From Apostichopus parvimensis (Eukaryota; Echinodermata; Holothuroidea; Aspidochirotida; Stichopodidae): DNA of 56,826 nucleotides. The DNA is taken from contig KN892421.1 of the NCBI GenBank assembly GCA_000934455.1, forward strand, positions 1 through 56,826, read 5' to 3'. Position 1 is the stretch's first letter, and every line of letters begins with the position of its first letter. The position numbers and the translations under genes were made by a program. The notes under the pieces were generated by a model. That model was not told the origin of the DNA. It saw nothing but the letters and a program-made list of their open reading frames with translations, and did no database searches. Positions 1 through 12,400 of the stretch are shown in pieces.

Positions 1-426
1 CATTTGCCCCACGGAGTTAGGAACATATTCACGGTCGATGGAGCTCGGAAAATCACACACGTTACACAATTAATTCCTGGGGAAAGTTACGTGTGTGCCT
101 CGCAGGGGATCTTTAAGAAGCTAGATTATGACAGAAACAGTGATAGACCATGGAACCCAGCAAATACAATAAAGAGCCAAGATAGAGATAGCGACTCTCC
201 AACACCTAAAGTGGCTGAATGTGCTCAACCCGAAGATAATCGCAGCTTCATTAAACCAAGACTTGTGACCATAATCAAGAGCGGTGCTAAACCGAGAAAA
301 GCTGTTAGGGTGCTGCTGAACAAAAAGACGGTGCATACATTTGATCAAGTCTTGACCGACATTACCAACGCCATTAAACTAGACTCCGGAATGGTGAAGC
401 GATTATACACCTTAGATGGACGTCAG
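1..426 (+). CDS. DCLK: DCLK exon: end of DCX1 and most of DCX2
   Basis: The exon runs in from the left edge and ends at CAG|gtaagt in phase 0. It encodes the second half of the first doublecortin domain ([22 protein letters not shown]), a linker rich in Asp, Ser and Pro, and most of the second domain ([36 protein letters not shown]). Vertebrate doublecortin also breaks after the equivalent TLDGKQ. The first in-frame codon is CAT (1-3). No initiator lies in the window. Confidence 0.95.
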
Positions 427-3400
427 GTAAGTCAGGCAATGTTTTAATGCCAGGTTGAATCTTTACAAGTGAGTGTTACTATAGAGACCTGTAAAATTTG
501 TGAGCTCAATATTTAATTATTATAATTACTGTAAGCTAACAGTGTTATTCCTACCAACCTAGATGCCAAAAATAAATGACCCAGAATCTTGTACCTGTAC
601 ACTCTCACTGGGTATGCAGGCTTTCAAATTTATGTGCAATAATGGAGCTAGAAATATGGTTTCGCTTTTTTTGTACATAACGAACATCCCGTTTCCCTAC
701 CCACTTTTCCCTACCCCCTTTCTCTCATATCGATCTCAACCACCACCTTTTCCCCTTACCGTCCCCAACCACCACCTTTTCAGTGCCTGCTCCATCTGAG
801 AGATGAGTGTCCCCCACATTCTCATTCAGATCTCGATTTGAAAGAGGGCTTTGAAGTGAACACATTTATAAATGTACAAATTTATAATTACTGTTACTGT
901 AATGTTCTTGGTTCATCAGTCTACTCATCTATGGAAGTGTGGCTTGTTTTGACATGTATGTGCTGCCTATGTGTATCTATGGAAGAGGTCATACTGCAGT
1001 AGAAGTATAATTCATATCACTGATGAGTGATGATAGCAAGTCTTCTGAATGAGAGAATTTAGTTAAATTATACCATTCAATCCTTTATTTAAGCATCTTC
1101 TGGTGGCTAAAACCAATCACTTAGTAAAATTGATGGAGATTTTCTGTATACATTGTCCTGTCAAAACCACATCCATGAATTAGCATTTTGTAAATTTGCA
1201 AAGATATTAATTTGTCAAATTTGGTGATATTTTGTGAATGCATAGATCTGGTAAAATCTTGGTGAATGATGTCATCAGGGCAATTAGTTAAAAACGCTTG
1301 TATTTTGTTATAAAACTTCAAAATTTATAAATCCAAAGGAAAGTAATATTTCTTCAAAGCTTTACAATTTGATGAAATTATATACAGGGAACACACAGCT
1401 TACAGGTCAACATTCCAAATGTATCAGATTTCAAGCATGTCAATCAACATGAAGATTATAATAGGGTATGTAAAGCCAGTATAAATGCATTCACTTCATA
1501 ACTGGTCTAAATAGGTTACATTCAGTCAGTGATATCTTGAGTTGGGAACCATATTTTGTGATGGTTTGAACTAACAGTGTACATTATTTCTCTCTTCAAT
1601 TCCCCCACCCAAATATTTCTGTAAGAAAAATGTTTGGATTATTTAGATAATTCAGACTCATATCAATTTCCAATTTTTTTTTTTTTGCATTCATTCAAGG
1701 TTCCCATATGGATCATTTTATTCTGTTTTCATTTGTTCAGACTTTCACTTGAAATATGTTATAATAATTAAATGCACATATGTTTCCCTGCAAAGTCACT
1801 CCTAACATAACAAAGAATAAATGGAAATTGGCCTCCTAAACTAATAGGATCTCTATAAATCACCATTGATGCAGAAAGATTTCATCAAATGTTAGGGTCA
1901 CCATCTGGTCTCTAGAGATAACTGACATTGTATTTGTAGTGTTCCTTGAACATCTTTTCATAAATATTGCCATAATTATCAAAAATCAAAGTTTTACATT
2001 TAAAAGCTTTCTCATGGTCTGCTACATCTACTGATTTGAAGGGGACAACAAAAAAACAAAACAAAAATAAAACAAAAAAATTAGACCGTTAATTAATACC
2101 ATGTGCAGTATTACAAAGTACTTATACCAGTCACTGCTTTAAATGTATGTTAAATAGTGTGATATTTAATATATATTTATATTTAAAATTTGGCATGCTT
2201 CCAAGGGATAACATTGCAAAGGAGTTGACTTTAATAATAATTACGGTCACTCACTGAGGGATGACCAGTGCAGTATTAAATAAATGTAGGTATTGACCAT
2301 GATTCTTGATAAGCTAGTCCTCAGTTAAGTATCCTCTGGCACAGTTAATACAGAATGATTTCCCTAGATACAGTTGGAAGTTTAAATGTCGTCTTCAGAT
2401 TTTAAAGGTTTTTAGACTGCAGAACGAGCAATTGTATTTCTCCCTTTGGTAATTAGGGATTTGGCCGTGAATTTCCATTATTATTTATTTTATCAATAAT
2501 GCTCTTCTGATGTTTCATACAAACATGTAACCTACAGTATGAAAGCTTAAATTGTACTGGATTTATTTCATTTTGTTGAATGTCGTCAATGTGATCCCAA
2601 ATTTAAGTTTCTTTGAATTGAAAAACTCCAATAGATGTGACAGGAAGCAGTCTTTATCATCTATTGTTTTCACTTAAACACTTATACAAATTCATTTATA
2701 TTGAGCATCTGAGAGAATAGCTAAGTACTGTATGTGGTAAATTTGTTGCTGTTTCCTTCTAAATGAAGGACTTGATATAAATTTCTAGTGAAAGATTTAG
2801 TCAACCTACAGTGTTCAATTCCCTTTGAAAGCCTCTTATCCTCCTATACTGTACAAGTATGTACAGTACACTGCATAATATCTGCCAGTATTGATCTAAA
2901 TCAATTCTCTGATCTAGATACATTTTGATCAACTCAAGAATCTGGTCTGAACCTTCATAATCTTCATAATTTTTTGCCCCATCTCTTTCTAAAATAGACA
3001 CTAGACAAAAAATAAAATAAAGTCAATTAAATTGACTTGTTTTCAAATGCTGTTCATGCAAGCGATGTAAATTGAAGTAGTGTTACTCTGTATGCTGACT
3101 AATTAATGAATGCCCCACGACCTAAACTCGTTCTCCACTTGTCTCTCGTTCCGGATCACATATTTGGAAGATGTCACTTTTTTTCCTCCGATGAATTCTG
3201 ACTCATCGTTGCCATAGAAACTCTGATCAGTAGTCTGCCTGCCTGTGTGTAGCTATCATAGCATTTTACATGTATGCACCATAAATTGCCTGCGTGCATG
3301 CGTGCACTCTCCAAGGGCACACATTTTTGTTTCTCCATCAGCTGGTGCATTGAACGTTTCAGCTTGGCATCCCAGACGTGTTTGTCGTAGAGTTTGGCAA

Positions 3401-6400
3401 ATTAATTAAAATAGATCTCAAGAAATATAGATGCTGGATATGAGTTAGTCTCACACTTTTATATTTTCATTTTTTTGTATTCTACTGTGATAATTATGTA
3501 GACTCTAGGCACCCAGTGATGTAAACTTTACAGTTTATGAATGATTAGCAAACAAAATTAAACTCGCTCTATTTGGTTGAAAATTGTTACTGGATCGACA
3601 CTGGTGTGACTCACAGCTCTCCAGAAATGGTGTCATTCATTAATAATGTTGTCATTGAGTTGGAAACAAAAATAAAGAGGAAAAAGAGACATTTAAACAA
3701 TTTCAATGCTTGAAGCCTTCCAAATGACTAGGCATGAAGAGAGATAATGGTGATTAAAAAATACACAGAGTGGGCTTGTATTAAAGATACAGTACTTAGT
3801 GGAGTATACATACTGTAGAACTGCTTTAATGAACAAAACAGAATATGGTAGAGCAATATGACAAGGATGAATGTCTTGAACTGTCTCTACCCTTGACCCT
3901 TATAGGTAGTTTGTGTAGGACTTTAGTTGATTCCCTATTAAAACTACATTATTTAACTAAACGAGGTATAAAGTTATTCAATGGCGAGAGGTTTATTTCT
4001 GAAGATGGCCATTATAATTACAAGCTCTATGTAGTGAAGCAACAAGAAACATCACTAACAGTAATAGACTTACCAAAATTTTCTCTGAAATTTTAATATT
4101 GTTATTAACAATGCATTTACTTTGCGCCTCACTTACCTGTCCCCTCACAAAAACTGCACCCTCACTCTACCATGTCTAAAGTGAACCGGTAACTTCTGAC
4201 ACTGACCTTGTCTGTTGACCGGTCACCTGCGGTCAACCTGCTTTACCACCCAAAGTGTCTAGTTGTGTACTCAATACAGAACTTGTCAAGATCTTTGTGA
4301 TTCTTTGCCGTCAGTTACCAGCCTTCCGTATTTTGCAGCTTCAGAATTCCAGAGGAAATTACACATATAACTAGTGTTATGATATTCGCAACAAAATGGG
4401 TTCTCTCAATTATTGTGTATGAAATTAAAGATGCAGCAGTTATTTCAGTAAATGGATAAGAAATTGTTAAGACCCTTCTGTGATTTCTAAAAGAGTTAAC
4501 CCATTTTAGTACCTAGATGGCAAATTTTATGGGCCTTAAAATAGGCTCATATACAGTAGGTCTTTTGTATATAAGCCTCAAAGCTTGGTGAACATTATAT
4601 TGTCATTCTAGCATATTTGGTGAAAATATTAAACCACTGAAAAATGTGACATCACAAATAGGCAGGCATATATATATCAGAATCAGTAGATGTGATTTGA
4701 TTAGTCTGATACAATGTATTTCATGTTTATTGAAAGGGAGCTACAGTAAATGCAAATTGATTCAAAACTCACTAGTACAATGGCAACAACATTCTAATGC
4801 AATAAAAAACTAATTTTTACACTCTCTGTTTTTGGTAGGCTTGGATTATCTATATGTACATAGTATCATAATCATTTGACAATCATTGTGTAAAATCAGT
4901 TTATGTTTTGATACGATTAACTGTGCAAGCCAGTTTTCAAAGGATTCTGATAACATCAAACGATGCTTCTTTATGCTTGAACACTTTTATAAAGTCCCAT
5001 TTTAAAAGCAAAACCAACAGTAATTTGTGATCAAAGAATTTAGGTCTATGCCTACTGTACAGAATTAAATGCTATTAAGTGGAACTCGTAAGACCCATTT
5101 TCAAAATAAATAGCAGATGGTGACACTCAGACATTAAACTCAGGCTTTTCAATATTGACATTTTATTAATCACCTAGGTTACCTGGAAGACCTATAGATT
5201 AACTCGTTTATTTCCTTTTAAATTATTACCAATGACTCAGAGTATTGCACAGCTTGAAATGAAGTGGTTTCCGTCCTCTTTTTACCTCCTTCTCAGGTGT
5301 CAGGTCTGCCGGACTTTTTCCAAGACGATGACGTCTTCATTGCCTATGGTCAGGAACGGCTGTCTCACGATGACTTCGATATCGCAGCAAACGGTAGGGA
5401 GCCTCACCGATAAGTTCAATTTATAATTGAAGATGAGAACATTTTTGTAAGCCAATTGGATTACATGGTTAAACGCCAATAGAGCTATCGGTGGAACTGT
5501 TTTCCATGATTCTTCAGTGATGTCCAGGGGGGGATGGGGAATAAAAAGAAGAAAAGGTCAGATACAGCCCCATTGTACAGTATTATCACAGCTACCATGT
5601 TGCACGAATTCTCAAAGTAAAAGACTAGTTAGTATACAAAACACTAATCTGTGTATTATGTTGTCATGTTTCCGCAGTAAATTTTCCGTCTTACAGTCAA
5701 TGCAGTTTTGTACGATGTAATGATGCTAATAATTTCACAGTGAAGAGGAATATTTTCAGTGATAATTGATGCTTTGTGACTTGTTTGGGCAACTACTTTT
5801 ACCCAGTTGATATTTATTGATATGTGGGGTGCCATATCATTTGTCAGAAAAATAGTCTCAGCCTTTTTGGCTATATTGTCGAAAGAAATCGGGTGAATTG
5901 TGAATAGAATAGTTGAGGTAATTTAACTTCATTTCCATGCTAAGAAAAAAAAACCAAAGCTTGCACAGTTTGACTAATTATGTATCAATTAGTGACTGAT
6001 AGACAGAAATGTTTGTAAGAACAGGCATCTGTCAGGTTATATTTCTGTTGTCTGTAGTAAGGAGTAGTGCATTACTGAAAAAGACAGCTACTGACCCAAA
6101 ATATTCTAGAAATATTTGCTGTCAAGCTATGGCCTGAGACTTTTATAGCTTCCACTTCACCACGTATCCCTCTAGCCTCCACCTTTCCCCTGTCCCCCTC
6201 CACCCCCCCCCCGTCTTCCCCATAGACATAACAAATTGTACTTAATTCCAGATATTAAATGCTATTCTCACCACTACTTACATTTTCAATAGGCCGAGGT
6301 GTGTAATGGCAGTTTTAGTTTGACAATTTTATGCACTCATGACATGTGCCTTAATGAAGGTGTCCTTCTTGAACATTAAAAAAATTTCACTGTTTGTCAA

Positions 6401-9400
6401 TTATGTTCTCCCATGATCATCACTGTGGATTCCAGCCACCTTTCCATCCTCATCATTTATCCTCCAACCATGCATGCATCATTCTGCAGGTTGATAGTAC
6501 TAGTGTGGTATTTACCCAGCCTTATCGATAGTTACCGTACATGTTTAACGTGGCATAGATCTATTATTGACATTTATTGCTTACTTCAGCCTTCTGCCTT
6601 GAACTCATATCCAGATTACTACTGATTTTATTTAATCAAAAGGCAATCTTCATGGTAATCCCAGCCCTTTCTAAAGATAATAATCAAATTTTCTAAAACT
6701 CAGATACAGAAGACAAACTCATTAGGTATGCCAGAGGCTCCAAACAGATGGACTAGCATCTCAAAGTCTCGGGGTGATTCATTTAGAAAGATAACAAAAT
6801 GTGAGAGATTGTTGGACTGAAATATAGCAGATTTAGATCAGGGAAAACTGGTCTATCATGTATCCTGTCTAATGATAAATTTATTAAGATGCTTGATATT
6901 AAAGGTATCATATTTGCATTGTAAACAAAAGAGTGTGATAATACAAATTAACAATGTGTGAACTTCAACTGATTCTGATTTGATATTGTTTAATTACACT
7001 GTAATTTATTTTTCCTGACTCTATTAAACTATACTGTAGTCATCATTTTCCATCATAGATGGTTTGCATATTAAACCTAGTATTGAAACCATAAAACTTA
7101 TACCTCAAAGCTAAGAAAAGGAAGTAGGGAGCATAATGATTTTGTGCAGATATGGGAAGAGAAGTACAATACAGTATATATTGGCATTTTGTCCCTTTTT
7201 CATCTTTTGGCCAAAATGTTTGAAACAACTGTATTTTGAACAAGTCACTTGAATCAGTAAATACGTAATTCACAGAGTGAATTTGCCATCATTTGTCACA
7301 TTGGACAAATTTGAGTTCTCCAGTAGTGTTGCTGCACCTTCTTGTAACCAATTGTCTAACAAATTCTCTGGAGAAGTAGCTTAAATTTCACAAGAAATGG
7401 AATCAAATAAATTGAAAATAATAAAAAATAATACTAAATTATTAAATAGAGACTAATTCAACTTTACATAATGTACAGTATACTGTACAATGCATGCTGT
7501 GGCCATACTGTTGTTTTACCAGACCTGTGATCAAACCAACCTTGTTACAAGTTTCTACGTAGTTTGATGATTCAAAACTTTTGCCACGTAGAAAAATTGT
7601 CTTTCGGTGTACTTGTCTATGCTCCATTTAACCTTTACCAAAACATATCATTCCCACCTCTTTAAGTTTCATTCTTCATACTTTCATTTATTTATTTTTG
7701 TTTAATATTAATTTTTTTTTAAACTTTTATACATATTTGGTTACATTTACTTGTGCTGCTATTTGCACAAAGTTTTAGAAGTAGAATACCTCTTTAAAAT
7801 TCTGAGAAATGTTAGATGTAGCTATTCCACACTTAAATTTTATTCTTTGAGGTGTGTGCTACTGTCAAATCTACACTATTTATTCCATCTGATGGATGTT
7901 AAATTTGACTCATATCTAAATAAAGGTCTTATATACTTGTTAATAGCTCAAACTATGACATTCATGTTTCAATTGACACACCATCCATGAATCTTTTGTT
8001 TACAGTGAAACGTTTGCTGAGAGGTTTGAATGTCTGTTTTTGATTCTCAAGGAGCTAGATTCATTTTTCCCTAGACATGCATTAGTCATCTGTTGGTACT
8101 TTGTATGTGTGCGTCCTGTCAGAGAATGAATTTGAATCAAGACTGAAACAGACGAGAAGAAGCTTAGAAATGTTATGTCAGAGTGATCATTAGCTAAACA
8201 TTTCATTACATACCTCAGAGCTTGTGGGGGTCTCAATGGGAAAGGAAATGAAATAAGACGTGATAAATCAGAAGAATCTAAGCTGAAATCCCAATGAAAT
8301 ACAAATATGGTGAAGCTATGGAACAGAGCCTACAGTACAAAGGCTTGAGAAAATAGTATGTTTGTAATTAGGTTGGCCCTTCAGCGGAGCAAACGCAGAT
8401 GTTAAGAAAACGTTGAATTACTGATGATGAATGCTGAAATGGGTTCAACCTATCCAAGTTGTCTTATGTCATCATTAAACACAGACCTAAAACAGGTAAC
8501 CGAAATTAGATGTAGTACATAAAACAACCACATAAATAATTTGTTGTCAAAAGTACACATCGGGCAAAATCTTTCAGTTGATTATATCAAGTAAATTCAG
8601 TATCAATTAAGGAACCTTGCATATTATGCAGTTATTGCAGTTAATCTTAAATAGACATTACTCTATAAGGTTAAACAATAAGTTTTGATACTGTACTCTA
8701 TAGCCTTGTTCACATTTGAGAATGCAAGGAGGATCGAAAAACTCACACGGGCGGTCCTGCAACTGTATAATCAGAAAGTTTGTGTCTTCGGGATCAGGCC
8801 CCACAATCGTGATCTCCCTTGCTGAGAGGTTCCTGACCCAGCATGGGTCATCAAGATTGAAATCTTGGGGGATCGTGTGACCCGAGTTTCCCATAAACTC
8901 TGGCCCTCCTCATTTCAGCATTAATTTGCATAATGGTTTGATTCTAAAGGCGGGCACACTGCAGTGCTATAATTAAGGACAGCTAATTCATATGTGAATT
9001 TGTCATCATCTTGACCATTTGATGCTTTTGTATTGGTTTTTTGTTCGATGTTGATCCACCCTACGTTCTCATCTATGGGCTCGGTCAGCTCCCATAGAGA
9101 AGACAAGATGCTAATCCCGCTTGCATTCCTCAAAGTGACCAAGTGAATGCAAAAGATCTGTTAGTATCTAACAATTTTATTTTGATTCTAAACATGTTAT
9201 CATCCAGACACACACTCCATGTTAATGCAATCCCATTCAAAAAAGTAAAATTACTAACATACAAATTTATTAGAAAACATAATTATTCCAATTTGCTTAC
9301 TCTGTCTTCATTCCTTGAAAAGCAAACTTGAGTAGTCAACCAAATGGAATACATTTTTATCGGATGTTAAATATCGCATAGACCCATATAGAATCCCAAA

Positions 9401-12400
9401 TTTACAGAAAATGAACCCAAAAAGCTACTTTAATGGACCAGATCTGATGAACTGTTCATTTCCTGTCTGTTGTCTGCAAACCAATTATTCAACTCCTTGT
9501 CCAATATGCAGACACCACATTACTTACATTACAGACAGACCTGATAAGACATGTTAATGTTATATGTCTGGCCTCTGGGACTCTCCATGTCCACAAAATT
9601 TACTCTACATCCATGATTTTAAGTAATCTGGTAGTAGCCTCAGCCTATTATACCCACAATCAGTAAAAAAGTCTCAACAGTTAGCAAGAAGAATGTGACA
9701 AATTCTGTTTCATAGATGTGTTGTTTCTGGTAAATTGCACTCGTAATGTCATTACCATTGACTCAGTTCTGATTAAGTGCACATCACTGCAACTCACTAT
9801 GACTCACGATATTTCAACGAAACGTACCGAGAAGACGATCAATTTGGCGACGTCGTCTGTGGAATAAACTCCGCTTTGATACGAACAGGAAAAATAACAC
9901 CTCGGCAGGTTTTTTAGGACTTTCCCAAGGTTTGAAAGTATTTGTTTACAATAACCAGCATTAGAGGAAAAGGGAATCTGGTCCCCTTGATCAAGCTAAG
10001 ACAGATATATATGCCTTTCTATATAGTGGCAGTTTTTTTTGGGGGGGGGGGGAGGGGCTCTTTATGTCTACATTCATGGCCACTTATCAACTGAAGGCAT
10101 CCACATATCTCTGGCGTATATCTCGGGTATTACAAGGACACTCTTCTGGTAAACGGTGGTGAAGAATTGAGAATGTCCTTAGCTTTTGTAATAACTATCT
10201 AATAAAGGCCTATTTGAAGAGACTATCATGAATTTATTAAACTGAAGAGATGTACATGATTCAGAAAATGAAATATTCAGTAGTTGATAGTTTGTGGTGT
10301 GATTTATTAGATTTATTGATGTTTGAACAAGAGAATGATATCAGAAATTGGTTTGTCTGTTTCAAGGACTATTATCCTGACATTGTGCACACTGTACAAG
10401 GTATACTACATTGACATACGTCTGTATAGACAAGCAGCAGTTAAGATAATTACTATTGAAAGGATGATATGTAGTGCAGTAAGAAAAAAATTCTAAGCAA
10501 ACGTCCTTCAGTGTAAATAAATTAAAATGCAAATTAACCTTGTTATCATTAACATGCATTATACTCTTTACTATAAAGCAGTTTATAAATTGGAGACTTT
10601 TAATGGAGGCTCTTTACTTCAAAGTTTATAAATAAAGTTGTTTATGCACATTCGCGTCTTTAACCAAGAAGTCGGTTGCAGGCGGGGGGAGGAAAAGTCG
10701 CCAAAATTGTTTGTACATTAGCTCACAAATTTTATTGCTTCGTTACATTGATATGTAAGTTTGTAACAGGACTAATAAACAACAAATAAAGAGAGGAAAG
10801 ATTCGGGGCTGAAGAAGTTGCCTATGTTTCCCATGTGCTTGGGTTTTGTTTAATACTAGAAGTTATTGCATTTGTACACTACAGTTGTTTTATACAAAAT
10901 AAAAATTGATCACTTTGATTTGTAATATTTTAGTAATTCTGAAGGAATGTGAATAACCAATTTGGAAGGGAAGGTGTTAGGGCTGAAAAAGTTTGGCAGG
11001 TTCCCTACAAATTTGGGTAGAACTGTAGTTGTTAAAGTTATTCTGTTTAAAGTACTTTCCTGGAAGTCTTCACTATCCAAATTGTTCTCAGACATTCTAA
11101 ATGAACACACTAGATGTTTGAATGCCCCAGTGAGGTAAATTTCCTCCAGGGTGATAACAAAATAGTTTTACGAAGTTTGACCAAAGGTGACCATATTTGA
11201 AAATCTGGCATATTTGGGGCCAATACAGCATACCGTTAAAAAGTCCAGGTCTTTTATCAAACCTAGGATCATATACCTGTTCATATAACATAAAAGTAAT
11301 AAATTAGTACTTTCTCTACATGTGATTGCTTGGGATCCTTTCATAATCAGGATTAACCACTTGTAAATAAATTGGCAAATTTGAAAAAAAACAGTCTTTG
11401 TTCATATTTTTGAGAAGGAAACTAATGATGCTAATAAACTTCATTGCTCAGGACTTTCCAAAAAAAATAGTCATAATCATCTAAAAAGTTGCTTTAAAAA
11501 CTTTTATTATTGTCTCTTTATTTGTCTCAGTATTCCAGACATAAAGTGCATAGGGTGTGCATTTACATTGAAATGTTAGGTTGATACAATGGTTGACTGA
11601 TACATTAAAATATATTTACCTGTGCAACTGTTTATCATTCTACAATAGTATTATTTATAAATATTATAGCAATAGTGGAAACTGTTATGAGTTTTTTTGT
11701 TAGCATTTATTAAGTAGGAAGCAAATATAAATAATGAGCTATATATCAGCTTTTGAATATTCATATCTATTTAGCAGATTTATAATGCATGGGAATATGA
11801 GATTCATAGCTTTTAGCCTTTTGCTATATACATATCTGTGGCAGAGCAATGTATGCAGAATGTATGAGATTCATGTACCAGCTTTATATACAATATTTGC
11901 ATATCTAAGTGTAGTAGTATAGATATGTAATTATAGGAAAGAAGTAACAGATTTCATAGCTTCTTCCTCGAGACCGCTTGTTAGCCTATAGTCTTGAAAA
12001 ATGCATTCACCAGGTATATACCATCTTTTAGTATGTAACTTAGAGTGATGTATAAGCTGTATAAAGGTGTGGTAAGTTGTAATATATATACTGTAGTATG
12101 TAAATTAATTGAGATATAACAGTTTTCAAAGAATGTCAGTTTGGATGGAAGGTACCTTCTAAAATATGACCAGGACAATACAATATAAAGGTAGATCTTT
12201 TCAAAGACATGAAAGATGATTGGCATAGCATATACAGTAGAACGTTTTTGTCAACCGATTCCTCATAAAAACACAACAGGAATTTCATTTTTTGGTCCAT
12301 TCATTTGTCCAATCATCCGTTCAATGATCTATTCCAAATTAGATGAGTTCAAACTGACTTAAAAAAGCAATGAAAATGTGAAGCGAATTAGACTCTAAAA

